Assembly (NCBI RefSeq): GCF_015207005.2
Contig: NZ_JADEXS020000001.1
Span: 7,525,001 to 7,589,000 of the forward strand
Direction: 5' to 3'
Length of the DNA: 64,000 bases
From: Desmonostoc muscorum LEGE 12446
GTDB taxonomy: Bacteria > Cyanobacteriota > Cyanobacteriia > Cyanobacteriales > Nostocaceae
In this document: positions 52,578 to 61,976 of the stretch, piece by piece
How the letters are laid out: every line of letters starts with the position of its first letter
Numbering within the stretch: the stretch's first letter is position 1
The notes under the pieces: generated by a model
Told to the model about the DNA's origin: nothing
Seen by the model: the letters and a program-made list of their open reading frames with translations, nothing else
Database searches by the model: none
Position numbers and translations under genes: made by a program

Positions 52578-54353
52578 TCAATTATTGCTCTGGACTATGG
52601 AACCTTGCCAATCAGTAGGCAATTTCAATTCATTAGAGTTTAGCGGTTTTTGTAATTGATACAAAGGAATCTCAATCCAAAATTCAGTTCCTTTGCCCAA
52701 TTCAGACTCACATCGTAGGACTCCAGAGTGTCTTTGCACAATAATTTGATAGCTAATCGATAAGCCTAACCCTGTTCCCTGGCCTACAGGTTTAGTCGTG
52801 AAAAATGGATCAAACAATTTCTGCTTAACTTCTTGGGTCATACCTGGGCCGTTATCTGCAATTCTCACTGCCACTCGGTTATTATCAACAAGTTTAGTAT
52901 TAATTATAATCTGACTAGGATTGCTCTCAATCTCTTGTTTGGAACGTTGAGCATTGCACATATCCAAAGCATCGATCGCATTATTAATCACGTTCATAAA
53001 CACCTGATTTAATTGCCCTGCATAGCACTCTACCAAAGGCAACTCACCATACTCCTTGATGATTTCAATTTTGGGATGTTCTGGCTTACCTTTGACTCGA
53101 TTCTGCAAAATCAGCAGCGTGCTATCAATACCTTCGTGAATATCAACTTCTTTCATATCTGCTTCATCCAGATGAGAGAAGGTGCGTAAAGACAGGACAA
53201 TCTGCTCAATTCGCCGCGATCCCATTTTCATTGAAGTTAATATTTTCGGTAGATCCTCTATGAGAAATTCCAAATCAATATTGTCAATTTTTTCCTGAAT
53301 TTTCTGTTTAGAATTCGGAAACTCTTCTTGATAAAGCCGTACTAATTCTAGCAAGTGTTGTGTGTATTCGCTGACGTAAGTAATATTGCCAGAGATAAAG
53401 TTGACGGGGTTATTAATTTCGTGTGCTACTCCTGCCACCATTTGACCCAGACTAGACATTTTTTCAGTTTGAATTAATTGAGCTTGGGTGTTTTGGAGTT
53501 CTTGTAAAGCTTTCTGGAGTTCAGACTGTGCCTGTTTGCGTTCAGAAATTTCTAACTCCAGGCGTTGATTCATGTGAGTTAATTCAGTGTTTTTCATTAA
53601 AGTTTCACGAGATTCGGCTAGTTTCACTGCCATGTAGTTAAATGCATTGGCAAGATCTTCTACTTCATCTCCTGTGTGAATATCTAAACGGTAGTCTAAA
53701 TTCCCGGCTGCAATTTCTGTGGTTCCTGCTTGTAAATTCTGCAAAGACTTAACTGTTGGACGCCAAATCAGCATAAATTTGCCAACAAATAAAATTATAA
53801 TTACTTGCACAACTGCAAAGGAAATAATTCTCTGTACTTGATATAAATTTTCTAATTGTTCTTCAACTACAATACTCTGCTGATTAGCACGTTTAATCAG
53901 TTGAGTAAGAAACAATTCAATGTCTCTGTCAAAAGAATTAATAGCCCGAAAATACTGTTGGGAATCAGCTAGAGAAGTGTCGCTGTAATTGCGGTGAGTT
54001 AGTTGAGTTCCCAAGTTGCTAAGAAACTGGTGACGCCGACGAATCACTGAAATTTCCGTAGCATTTGGCATCAATTTTTCTAACTGTTTGAGGGAGTCAA
54101 GAAACTCTGTTGCAGAGTTAAGCATTGCTGTATCTTGACTCTTAAGTAAAACAATATCCTTGAGTTCAATAATTTCAGACTTTAAAGCATTTTCGGCAGT
54201 CAGAGCAACTTGAATAATTTCAGTGGTTCGATTGCTTTTTTCACGGATAGTCTGCTTAATTTGCTGGACAGCTACAGCATTGCCAACAAGAATTGCTACT
54301 ATCAGTCCGACAGACACAGCGGAACCTGTAAAAAATTTGGTAGAGATTTTCAT
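52578..54353 (-). CDS. Membrane sensor histidine kinase coupled to PhnD-like protein
   Basis: A 591-residue kinase. Two membrane segments (GSAVSVGLIVAILVGNAVAV at about 10-29 and ISFAVVQVIIILFVGKFMLI at about 172-192) enclose a helical periplasmic sensor; then HAMP (about 195-250), a coiled coil and HisKA with VAGVAHEINNPVNFISGN near 309, and HATPase_c (VINNAIDAL, IADNGPGM, GTGLGLSIS). The start overlaps the stop of the upstream solute-binding protein by 4 bp (ATGA), so the binding protein probably presents its ligand to this sensor, as periplasmic-binding-protein/sensor pairs such as TorT-TorS do. No response regulator is nearby. Confidence 0.9.
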   Translation of the reverse strand: MKISTKFFTGSAVSVGLIVAILVGNAVAVQQIKQTIREKSNRTTEIIQVALTAENALKSEIIELKDIVLLKSQDTAMLNSATEFLDSLKQLEKLMPNATEISVIRRRHQFLSNLGTQLTHRNYSDTSLADSQQYFRAINSFDRDIELFLTQLIKRANQQSIVVEEQLENLYQVQRIISFAVVQVIIILFVGKFMLIWRPTVKSLQNLQAGTTEIAAGNLDYRLDIHTGDEVEDLANAFNYMAVKLAESRETLMKNTELTHMNQRLELEISERKQAQSELQKALQELQNTQAQLIQTEKMSSLGQMVAGVAHEINNPVNFISGNITYVSEYTQHLLELVRLYQEEFPNSKQKIQEKIDNIDLEFLIEDLPKILTSMKMGSRRIEQIVLSLRTFSHLDEADMKEVDIHEGIDSTLLILQNRVKGKPEHPKIEIIKEYGELPLVECYAGQLNQVFMNVINNAIDALDMCNAQRSKQEIESNPSQIIINTKLVDNNRVAVRIADNGPGMTQEVKQKLFDPFFTTKPVGQGTGLGLSISYQIIVQRHSGVLRCESELGKGTEFWIEIPLYQLQKPLNSNELKLPTDWQGSIVQSNN

Positions 54354-55414
54354 TTTGCCGGAACAGAAATTAAGTTGAGATCTTTTCGGAGTTGCTCAAT
54401 AGAAGTGTAATCTGAAGGGGTAACAAGTGTGTATCCGGCTGACTCAATTCCCAGAATATCCTCAAGACCTTCTGGGCTACTAATAAAAGCCTGCTTTAGT
54501 CGTTGAATTAACTCTGGTGGTAATTTTTTAGATACTACTATTGGAAAATTGACTATGGGGGTAGATTGCCACACTACTCTGGTATTGTGAGGTGTTAAAT
54601 TGCCAATTTTTTGTTCCTTCAAATAAGAGGAAGTATTAGTGGCTGCGGCATCAACAATGCCATCTTCTAATGCAGACATACTTTTACTATGGCTACCAGT
54701 ATATAGGACTTGAGCAAAATCGCGTTTTTCATCAATTCCTAGTTTTTTAAAAGTAGCCAGTGGCATCAAATAGCCAGAGGTTGATAATTTGTCTACAAAG
54801 GCAATGCGCTTACCTTTGAGGTCTTTTAAGGTTTTAATCGGGCTGTCTTGTTTGACAATGATACAAGCGCGATACCAGGGTTCTCCTGTATGTTTATCGA
54901 TCGCAGCAACCAACGGTTCAATTTTAGCACCCCGGTCTACTGCCTCCAGATAGCTCAGAGGCCCTAAATAAGCCATATCGACTTTATCCTGCACCAACCA
55001 ATCAACGACTTGCTGGTAACTTTTGCCAATTTGGAAATCTAGTGAAATGGCGATCGCATTTTCTGTTTTCTGAATCTCTTGTCTTTTTTGTCTTCCTTGT
55101 CCCCCTGGTGTCTTGGATTGCAACTCACTATCAATCCCTCCTCTAAGGGATTGCTCTAAGTATTCTTTGAGAGGTTTAATCATCCGTTCTTGCTCTATTG
55201 GGTTTTCTGTGGGAACCACCCCAATTCTTAAAGTGGATAACTTCTGTTTATTATTAGTTGAGACATTATCCACAACAGAGTGGTTATTTTCAGATACTTT
55301 TCCACTACAAGCTGTAGTCAGTAGCGCCATGATTACTGCTAAAATCCAAACTCTATTTTTACTGAATAAACGATATCTGACAATGAGCAACGGCGCTACT
55401 AAGAACTTGTTCAT
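54350..55414 (-). CDS. PhnD-family phosphate/phosphonate-type substrate-binding lipoprotein
   Basis: A 354-residue periplasmic protein with a lipoprotein signal (VWILAVIMALLTTACSGK, lipobox LLTTAC). The mature part has the PhnD fold: LRIGVVPTENPIEQERMIKP, VDWLVQDKVDMAYLGPLSYL, LKDLKGKRIAFVDKLSTSGY and VLYTGSHSKSMSALEDGIVD. No ABC permease or ATPase genes follow; instead a sensor kinase overlaps its stop by 4 bp, which suggests a sensing role rather than transport. Residues about 96-118 (SKTPGGQGRQKRQEIQKT) are encoded by a GGGGGACAAGGAAGACAAAA-type repeat unit usual in intergenic DNA, expanding a surface loop. Ligand unknown. Confidence 0.88.
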   Translation of the reverse strand: MNKFLVAPLLIVRYRLFSKNRVWILAVIMALLTTACSGKVSENNHSVVDNVSTNNKQKLSTLRIGVVPTENPIEQERMIKPLKEYLEQSLRGGIDSELQSKTPGGQGRQKRQEIQKTENAIAISLDFQIGKSYQQVVDWLVQDKVDMAYLGPLSYLEAVDRGAKIEPLVAAIDKHTGEPWYRACIIVKQDSPIKTLKDLKGKRIAFVDKLSTSGYLMPLATFKKLGIDEKRDFAQVLYTGSHSKSMSALEDGIVDAAATNTSSYLKEQKIGNLTPHNTRVVWQSTPIVNFPIVVSKKLPPELIQRLKQAFISSPEGLEDILGIESAGYTLVTPSDYTSIEQLRKDLNLISVPAK

Positions 55415-55419
55415 GATTA

Positions 55420-55502
55420 AATTTAGGAGTGGGGAGTGGGGAGTGGGGAGTGGGGAATGGGGAGTGGGGAATGGGGAATGGGGGCTGGGGACTGGGGGCT
55501 AG
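55420..55502. repeat. GGGGAGT/GGGGACT heptamer array upstream of the PhnD-like gene
   Basis: About nine heptamers GGGGAGT, GGGGAAT and GGGGACT in tandem, 6-90 bp upstream of the PhnD-like start on the minus strand, where its promoter or leader would be. A complementary CCCTACT/CCCCACT array lies at 55616-55675. Confidence 0.9.
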
Positions 55503-55615
55503 GAAATAAATAGACTGATTGCAAAAATCCTTCTTTGCGTTCTTTTTTCTAAAAAAATATTTATGCAAAAGACTCCATGAGTTGCACTCATAAGGAGCAA
55601 TGAGAATTTATTTTC

Positions 55616-55675
55616 CCTACTCCCTACTCCCTACTCCCTACTCCCCACTCCCTAATCCCCATTCCCCAATCCCTT
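55616..55675. repeat. CCCTACT heptamer array
   Basis: Tandem CCCTACT, CCCCACT and CCCCAAT heptamers ending at the stop codon of the large kinase gene. With 55420-55502 they form inverted arms about 110 bp apart. Confidence 0.88.
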
Positions 55676-58378
55676 TTAAATTGGAATTTGAATCCAAAAT
55701 TCTGTACCTTGTCCCGGTTCTGATGTACACTTCAGAATCCCGCCATGTTTTTCTACTACAATTTGGTAGCTAATTGATAATCCTAGTCCTGTTCCTTTAC
55801 CAACAGGTTTTGTTGTGAAAAATGGATCGAATAAGCGCGTTCTAACTTCTTCTGGAATTCCGGCTCCATTATCGATAATCCGAATCACAACAAAATTATT
55901 GTCGGAAATTTCCGTCCGAATTATAATCTGGGGTTTTTCTGTTGTTTTACCTTTAATTTTTATCTCTTCTAATGCATCGATCGCATTAGTCAAAATGTTC
56001 ATAAATACTTGATTAAGCTGACCAGGATAGCAGTCAATCAAGGGCAATTTACTATATTCTTTGACAATAGATATATCCAGCCCAATTCCATTATTTTTCC
56101 AGCGGTGATGCAAAATTAATAAAGTGTTGTCAATTCCTTCATGAATATCAACTTGTTTTTTTTCTGCTTCATCATGTCGGGAAAAATTTCGTAATCCTAA
56201 AACAATTTCACGGATACGATTAGTACCCATTTCCATTGAAGATAGGAGCTTATAAAGGTCGTTAGTAATAAAATCTAAATCAATTTTTTCAGCAAAATCT
56301 TCAATTTCTGTATTGGGCTTGGGATAGTATTGCTCATAGAGGTGCAACAGAGTTAGTAACTCTTGAAAATATTCGTGAGCATAAGTTAAATTACCGTGAA
56401 TAAAATTAACGGGATTGTTGATTTCATGGGCAACACCAGCTACTAATTGTCCCAAACTAGACATTTTTTCATGTTGTATCAGTTGAGATTGAGTTTGCTG
56501 CAACTGATACAAAGTTTCGGTGAGTTTTTCGGCTTGAGTTTCAGCGGCTAAAGTAGCAGAACGACTTTGAGTATAAAGTTGTGCATGATCGATGGCGATC
56601 GCTAGTTGGTCACAAACAGCTTGTAGTAGACTAATTTCACTGTTAGTCCAAATGCGATCGCCACTACAATGACTGCAAACAATTGCCCCAATTTCACCGG
56701 AATTACTCTTAACTGGTAGCACTAGTTGAGCTGTAATACCAAACTCAGTTAACAGCTCTTGCATATCATCGTCAACGCATAATTTACTCTTAATATCGTC
56801 GATACAAATTAGCTCTTGAGAGAGGAGTATTTTGGTCAAGTACTTGCTTTTTTGCGGCGGAACACTACCTAACATTGTCGGTAAGTTAGGGTAGTTAGGA
56901 TTTCGCGCTTCAGAGGTGATAGTCAGGTTTGGCTGGGATGGGTGTGCTGAATAAGAAAGAAAGTAACAACGGTCAATTTGTAATAAACTGCGAATTTCAT
57001 TAACAGCAGTTTCTAGAATAATATCTAAGTCAAGAGAACTGCGGATTTGGCTAGCTAAACGCAGTAATAATGCTTCACGACGGCTGAGGAGTTCTTCTCT
57101 AGCCCAAATCCGGTCAATAGCTACAGCAATATTATTAGCAATCCAATTTAACAAGTTATGAGTTGGTTCACTAAATAATTGCTGGCTAAATAAAGCGATT
57201 ATGCCGATTAATTGCTGCTCTACTATTAAAGGATAAGCAGAAAAACGAAAAATTGATAATGTAGAATTTAGTGGTAGTTCTGGATGATTAATTACTACTT
57301 CTTGGTTGAAAATAGCTTGATGGTTTTGAGTCATTAAGCCAACAATGTTATTGGCTAAAACCATGTGATTGGGAAAATCTTGGCTATTGTTCAAAGCACT
57401 ACAGGTAAGTTCTGTGCAATGAACACCAGCCTGTAATTCTAGCTGATTTGTTTGTCGCTCAAAAGTCCAGATACAAACAAAAGCGATCTTCAGGTATTGT
57501 GAAATAGTATTTGTACAGTTTTGCAAAATTTCTGCAAGTGTACCACTTTGAGATAATGCTAAACTGACTTCTGCACTCAAAAGTGATAAACGCGATCGCT
57601 CCACTAAAGCAAACTCTGAAAGCTTACGCTGTGTGATATCTGTACGAATTGATACATATTGATAGGGCTTTCCTTCTGAATCCAACATTGGGGTGATTAA
57701 AGTATCCACCCAATAAAAAGTCCCATCTTTGGCTTTATTTTTGATTTCTCCCTTCCAAATTTTGCCTTTGCTAATAGTTTCCCACAAATTTCCAAAGAAT
57801 TCCTTTGTATGATGACCAGAATTAATAATTCGATGATCTTGTCCTAAAAGTTCTTCTCTAGAATATTTAGAAACTTCACAAAATTGGTCATTAGCATAGG
57901 TTATTCTGCCTCTTCTATCAGTAATAGCTACCAATGAATGAGCATTCAAGGCAAATTTAAAAGCTTCTAATTCTCGAATAGTTCTTTGTAGTGCGATTTC
58001 ATTCTCTTTCTTCAGAGTAATATCACGAGCTACTGCATAAATTAACTTTTCTTCCATGAAGCCTGTTGCGTTCCATGACAGCAATTTATAGCTACCATCC
58101 TTACAAACATAACGATTTTCAATATAAATTGGATCTATACATTGTGCAATTTTTTGTGCTGCTCGAATAGTTAATTCGTAGTCTTCAGGGTGAACAAATT
58201 CGATAAAGGGTTTAGCAAGCAATTCCTCATTTGACCAACCTAGTGTTTTTGTCCATACTGGATTTAAATACTTGAAATAACCATCAAAACTAGCAATACA
58301 CAATAAATCTATAGAAAGTGAGAAAAATCGAGAGTATTTTCCTTCCAATTGTTGGAACTTAGATTTAACTAGTTTCAT
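55676..58378 (-). CDS. PAS-PAS-GAF-GAF sensor histidine kinase
   Basis: A 900-residue soluble kinase. Order: PAS (about 10-130; FFSLSIDLLCIASFDGYFKY, LGWSNEELLAKPFIEFVHPE), PAS/PAC (about 140-255; VAITDRRGRITYANDQFCEV, YRTD-like IRTDITQRK), GAF (about 270-420), GAF (about 440-590; IRSSLDLDIILETAVNEIRS), then HisKA with VAGVAHEINNPVNFIHGN near 650 and HATPase_c (ILTNAIDALEEI, IIDNGAGIPEE, GKGTGLGLSIS). The kinase core is closely similar to that of the kinase at 52578. No response regulator is beside it. PAS and GAF pockets may hold haem, flavin or bilin, but a chromophore Cys cannot be confirmed. Confidence 0.9.
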   Translation of the reverse strand: MKLVKSKFQQLEGKYSRFFSLSIDLLCIASFDGYFKYLNPVWTKTLGWSNEELLAKPFIEFVHPEDYELTIRAAQKIAQCIDPIYIENRYVCKDGSYKLLSWNATGFMEEKLIYAVARDITLKKENEIALQRTIRELEAFKFALNAHSLVAITDRRGRITYANDQFCEVSKYSREELLGQDHRIINSGHHTKEFFGNLWETISKGKIWKGEIKNKAKDGTFYWVDTLITPMLDSEGKPYQYVSIRTDITQRKLSEFALVERSRLSLLSAEVSLALSQSGTLAEILQNCTNTISQYLKIAFVCIWTFERQTNQLELQAGVHCTELTCSALNNSQDFPNHMVLANNIVGLMTQNHQAIFNQEVVINHPELPLNSTLSIFRFSAYPLIVEQQLIGIIALFSQQLFSEPTHNLLNWIANNIAVAIDRIWAREELLSRREALLLRLASQIRSSLDLDIILETAVNEIRSLLQIDRCYFLSYSAHPSQPNLTITSEARNPNYPNLPTMLGSVPPQKSKYLTKILLSQELICIDDIKSKLCVDDDMQELLTEFGITAQLVLPVKSNSGEIGAIVCSHCSGDRIWTNSEISLLQAVCDQLAIAIDHAQLYTQSRSATLAAETQAEKLTETLYQLQQTQSQLIQHEKMSSLGQLVAGVAHEINNPVNFIHGNLTYAHEYFQELLTLLHLYEQYYPKPNTEIEDFAEKIDLDFITNDLYKLLSSMEMGTNRIREIVLGLRNFSRHDEAEKKQVDIHEGIDNTLLILHHRWKNNGIGLDISIVKEYSKLPLIDCYPGQLNQVFMNILTNAIDALEEIKIKGKTTEKPQIIIRTEISDNNFVVIRIIDNGAGIPEEVRTRLFDPFFTTKPVGKGTGLGLSISYQIVVEKHGGILKCTSEPGQGTEFWIQIPI

Positions 58379-59088
58379 AAGTTTTCAGGCATAAACTTTA
58401 ATTTAATATTGGTCAAATAAGTTAATACGTTTTTCGTAAATTGAATAACCATCCTTATGGGATATTGTCGAGCTAGAGGCTGCTTAACTTCTATCCTGAT
58501 GAGGACTGTTGAATATACGAATAATCGCGTAAGTATATTGGCAAAAAAAAGTAGTGAATATAGCTTTTTTACGGCAAATATACTAGCTTAGTATTAGCTA
58601 AATCCTCTATTTAATATAGGTTTCCCTAAAAAACTGTAAAGTAAACATTTATATTTTAGATTTAAGATAAGAAGTGTTACGTAATACAAATATAGCAATC
58701 CGATTTGATTTCTGAATGACTTGTAGAGGTAAGGGACTGGGGATTGGGGACTGGGGACTGGGAAGGAGCAATAAAGGTGTACTGAGTTTTGTTCAAAAAT
58801 CAAATATGAGTCCTATAGGTGGGTAGAGGTTTAGCGATACTCATAGGTGTGAACTTAACGTGAAACCCTTGTGAAGACATGATATTTAGTTCATTCACTT
58901 AGCGTTACTCACCGCGTCACCCCACCCCGGTTTTGTCTAAAGCCAAAACCGCCCCTCCCCTTGGTAAGGGGAGGGAACTGAATTTCTTTTTCCCCCCTTA
59001 GAAAGGGGGGATTAAGGGGGGTAAAAGGTGTGTGGAACAAGCATTTGAGCTTAATTTGACACCAATGACAACTGTGCTACCCGAAAAA

Positions 59089-59114
59089 TGTACAAATAAT
59101 TTGGGATAATTTAT
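59089..59114. repeat. 26-bp AT repeat block, inverted relative to 39444
   Basis: The exact reverse complement of 39444-39469 (starts TGTACAAATAATTTGGG). A GGAAGTCCCTAAACTC stretch, part of the composite repeat, appears 210 bp later at about 59318. Confidence 0.9.
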
Positions 59115-59134
59115 GAAAAAAGTAAAGGTTCAAA

Positions 59135-59205
59135 ACCTCGCCCCTAGTGGGCGAAAAAATCCTTGTATCGCAAGGTAGGTTGAAACCCCACCCCTAGTGG
59201 GTGAC
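59135..59205. repeat. Two CCCCTAGTGGG hairpins, possible orphan IS605-type ends
   Basis: AACCTCGCCCCTAGTGGGCGA (shortened) and AACCCCACCCCTAGTGGGTGA are two similar hairpins about 55 bp apart. The first resembles the left-end hairpin of TnpB element A (CCTCGCCCTTCTAGGGCGA). No transposase gene is near, so they may be remnants. Confidence 0.5.
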
Positions 59206-59215
59206 TTAGTTTAAT

Positions 59216-59307
59216 CCCCCTGCTCCCCCTGCTTCCCCTGCTTCCCCTGCTCCCCCTGCTCCCCCTGCTCCCCCTGCTTCCCCTGCTCCCCCTGCTCCCC
59301 CTGCTCT
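59216..59307. repeat. CCCCCTGCT(T/C) tandem array
   Basis: About ten units of CCCCCTGCTC or CCCCTGCTTC in tandem, just before the stop of the nurA gene on the minus strand. Confidence 0.9.
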
Positions 59308-59333
59308 CTTCATTTTCTGGAAGTCCCTAAACT

Positions 59334-60509
59334 CTAAGCAATACTTCCCCGTTTTCTGGCTTCTTTGTAGGAAGTTCCGACATTTTTTAAACCAGCTTTA
59401 ATCATTTGTTGTTCCAGGAGGGCAAAGAAACGCGCTCTATCTCCACCTTTTACCACTGCTTGATTATGGGCTTCGGCGATCGCCACTGGGTATCCGTATC
59501 CTTTTTGTACTTGTGCTAACATCAATCCCAGTGCTTGATTTAACATAGCTGTATTTTGCGCTACCCATGCCGGAATTTCAATCCGGGCAATTTCGGTGCC
59601 AACATGGACATAACAAAAGTAAATAATTTGGTCGCCGTAGAGTTCAAGAATTTGATTATTACTGCGCCATAAAGCACTGCGTTGTCCTGGTTTGAGTTGG
59701 GTTGCCCAAAGAGAAGTATCTCGTAAATCATCAAACTTTTTACAAGGTACTTTTTCTAGCTGATTTGGGCAATGACTTTTACAGTCTGGCGCTGGATGGG
59801 GACAAGCCAACAACCGTAAAAAATTCGTGCTTTCGATGTTGCGGGAGGCGCTAAGATAGCCCATCAAAGGAATTTGAGCATCACGCATTTGCTGCCAAGC
59901 TTCCAGAATGGGGGGTAAAATGCGATCGCGTGCATCCATCGGTAATTGTTCCAAAAACCAGTAAATTAAGGAACCATCTACCATCGCCAGGGCTGGTGCT
60001 TCTGCTTTGGCTGCACAAGCTAATTCGGCTAAAACCGTTGTTTCGGAAGCGGTACGGCGAAAACTCATCCATTCTTCGGTACGAATTCCCCATTGCCGAG
60101 ACATATACAAATCTTCTGGGCGGTAAAATACCTCTGGCAAACTATCAAGTAGGGGATGGCGGTTTTGTCCGTAGTGCAAGACGACTCTGCCGATATTTAA
60201 GAGATAACAATAAGCAATTTCGTGGTGGTTGGGGGCAATTTGGGAACCGTCTGTAGCGATGACAGTATGAATTTTTGGCGGAACTGGAATATCAATGCAT
60301 GTTTCTAGCGGCTCAACTGGGGTAGCATTAGCAAAGAGAATGCGATCGCGCCATTTCTCCTGGCGATCGATTAAATCTTGTTGAGATTGGTAAGCATTTT
60401 TTAGATGTTGTTGCGCCAATTCTAAACGCTGGCGACTAGCAGCAGCTTCCGAAGAAAGATGCTGACTTAAACCCTGCATTTGTCGCGCTAGTTTCGTCAG
60501 GTCAAGCAT
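59334..60509 (-). CDS. nurA: NurA-domain nuclease
   Basis: A 391-residue protein with a NurA domain. Residues about 85-110 ([20 protein letters not shown]) carry the first acidic motif, [18 protein letters not shown] near 175 the second, and [20 protein letters not shown] near 340 the C-terminal conserved part. NurA proteins are 5'-3' nucleases acting with HerA in archaeal end resection; the cyanobacterial role is not settled, and no HerA gene is in the window. The N-terminal 60 residues are a coiled coil ([20 protein letters not shown]). Four cysteines at about 236-256 ([21 protein letters not shown]) could bind metal. Confidence 0.85.
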   Translation of the reverse strand: MLDLTKLARQMQGLSQHLSSEAAASRQRLELAQQHLKNAYQSQQDLIDRQEKWRDRILFANATPVEPLETCIDIPVPPKIHTVIATDGSQIAPNHHEIAYCYLLNIGRVVLHYGQNRHPLLDSLPEVFYRPEDLYMSRQWGIRTEEWMSFRRTASETTVLAELACAAKAEAPALAMVDGSLIYWFLEQLPMDARDRILPPILEAWQQMRDAQIPLMGYLSASRNIESTNFLRLLACPHPAPDCKSHCPNQLEKVPCKKFDDLRDTSLWATQLKPGQRSALWRSNNQILELYGDQIIYFCYVHVGTEIARIEIPAWVAQNTAMLNQALGLMLAQVQKGYGYPVAIAEAHNQAVVKGGDRARFFALLEQQMIKAGLKNVGTSYKEARKRGSIA

Positions 60510-60588
60510 AAACGTAAGTGCTGAGTTAGGAGTTATAAGTTAGGAGTTTTTTTAATTTTTGCGTATTTCAGGTAAATGAAGTACACGG

Positions 60589-60616
60589 GTAGGGGCACAA
60601 CATGTTGTGCCCCTAC
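60589..60616. repeat. 28-bp perfect palindrome, variant family (GTAGGGGCACAACA)
   Basis: Half-site GTAGGGGCACAACA followed by its reverse complement. It has the same length and outer GTAGGGGC as the other family, but the inner six bases have changed in both arms together, so the palindrome is preserved. Confidence 0.95.
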
Positions 60617-60687
60617 GATTATCTGTACCTCACGCCTGTTGCAATCTGCTGTAAGTTCCTGGCGGGATATCGCTAAGAGATTGCATT

Positions 60688-60718
60688 CAGAATTCTGAAT
60701 TCTGAATTCTGAATTCTC
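60688..60718. repeat. GAATTCT heptamer tandem repeat
   Basis: Four GAATTCT units ending about 10 bp before the stop of the HAD gene on the minus strand. Confidence 0.9.
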
Positions 60719-60728
60719 TTTTCACATC

Positions 60729-61514
60729 TTAAACCCAATTCGAGAAATCTTTGGCAAATTGAGACAGTGATAAAAGATGAATTAGCGGATTCTGTTGGGC
60801 AGATTCTCTTTCTGCTTGAGTATTATAACCCCAGTCTGCAAGCAAAAGTTTCACATCTTCAAGGTCTGTTTGTTGTTGAACTAACTGCAAAGTTTTGAGT
60901 CTATCTTCTACAAACCAGAGGCTAACTGGTTTGTTTAGTTCCGCCTGCTTTAATTCTCGCAAAATTTCGTATTTAGGACGCTTGACTTCTTTACCAAAAA
61001 TTGCTGCTGCTGGTAAATTCACCCCTTCTTGTTGTAACAACTGCTGTACAAAACGCCCTTCTTTAGTTGTTACAATATATAGCTTAACTCCACCGGCAAG
61101 AGTTAATTTAATTTTTTCGACTACACCAGGATAGAATCTATGCAGACTTAGCCAGCCGTCTAAATCTCTAGCAATCCATTCATCTCGCATGTTGTCTAGT
61201 TTGGCACCAATTTCTCTTGCCTGTAGTTTATTGTCTAACAATATTTGTGGAGTAATAGTTACCCACTGATGAAGAATCTTTTCATCAGGGATTCCATCCA
61301 TTAAGGCTTTGATTAAAACAGGCATTTCCCAACCTGTTTCAATTACAGGGCGCAGGCGATAGAATCTCAAAGCTAAATCATCTGGTGGTGTGTCGTTAGC
61401 AGACGACCAAATTTCAGAGTAGGTACGCCATGCTACCTCAAAATATTCAATTAGTCCGTCGCAAATCACTCCATCAAAGTCCAGGGCTAAAATCGTGGGA
61501 CTACTTGCTGTCAT
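60729..61514 (-). CDS. HAD-superfamily hydrolase
   Basis: A 261-residue protein with HAD motif I, ILALDFDGVICDG (nucleophile Asp and acid/base Asp), near residue 10, motif II region LYIVTTKEGRF (Thr) near 150, Lys of motif III in FGKEVKRPKYEIL and the acidic motif IV in LWFVEDRLKTL. Helical cap residues lie between motif I and II (about 20-140), as in type C1 caps. All catalytic residues are present. Likely a cytoplasmic phosphatase; substrate unknown. It stands alone on the minus strand, divergent from the peroxidase gene. Confidence 0.88.
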   Translation of the reverse strand: MTASSPTILALDFDGVICDGLIEYFEVAWRTYSEIWSSANDTPPDDLALRFYRLRPVIETGWEMPVLIKALMDGIPDEKILHQWVTITPQILLDNKLQAREIGAKLDNMRDEWIARDLDGWLSLHRFYPGVVEKIKLTLAGGVKLYIVTTKEGRFVQQLLQQEGVNLPAAAIFGKEVKRPKYEILRELKQAELNKPVSLWFVEDRLKTLQLVQQQTDLEDVKLLLADWGYNTQAERESAQQNPLIHLLSLSQFAKDFSNWV

Positions 61515-61976
61515 TGTTTTGAGGATTAAAACTGCTGTTTCAGCTTAACTGAACTAGCAATAATTTTTTGTATCAGGACACTGACAGGAAAAATAATTTG
61601 GATAATTGGAGGCGATCGCTCTATCATTCCCAAGGGAGTAAGTTTTCATGATTCCCAAGCGCTTCGACCTTTTAGTGTCCAATAGTACCCATAGGGGTAC
61701 TATTATTTTGATAATCGAAATGTCATCATTTTATATAAATTTCTGGGTGTAAATCTACTGACTGCTAAGAAAGTAGGGTAAGTGCTTTTTTTCATATTTA
61801 GCGATCGCCTGCTAAGTAGGGGCGCACAGCTGTGCGCCCCTACTTAGGGATATTTTTTTCATTGGAAGTCCCTAGTACCAGATCCAAAAATCTTTGCAAC
61901 ATAACCTAATCGGCTGTAGGTCCCTACAGCGCGTCAGTCTTGAAGAGAAGAAAGAATGTAACTAAAGGAAAAAACA
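61515..61976. other. Divergent intergenic region between HAD and peroxidase genes
   Basis: 462 bp. It contains a 10-bp stem AATAGTACCC with GGGTACTATT (61681-61704), followed by ATTTTG, and a composite repeat at 61816-61871. The promoter of the peroxidase is probably in the last 100 bp; no boxes can be assigned with confidence. Confidence 0.5.
61816..61871. repeat. Composite repeat with 28-bp palindrome copy 4
   Basis: The GTAGGGGCGCACAG palindrome (61816-61843, extended by two more pairing bases each side) is followed by GGGATATTTTTTTCATTG and GAAGTCCCTA. It is nearly identical to 39473-39530. Confidence 0.92.

Larger units (their letters stand above)
58379..59333. other. Repeat-rich intergenic region, 955 bp
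   Basis: No credible gene. It holds a GGGGACT heptamer patch (about 58733-58762), a GGGGAGGGAACTG/CCCCCCTTAGAAAGGGG dispersed repeat (about 58940-59025), an inverted copy of the 26-bp AT block (59089-59114), paired CGCCCCTAGTGGGCG-type hairpins (59135-59205) and a long array of CCCCCTGCT octamers/nonamers (about 59216-59307). Confidence 0.6.
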
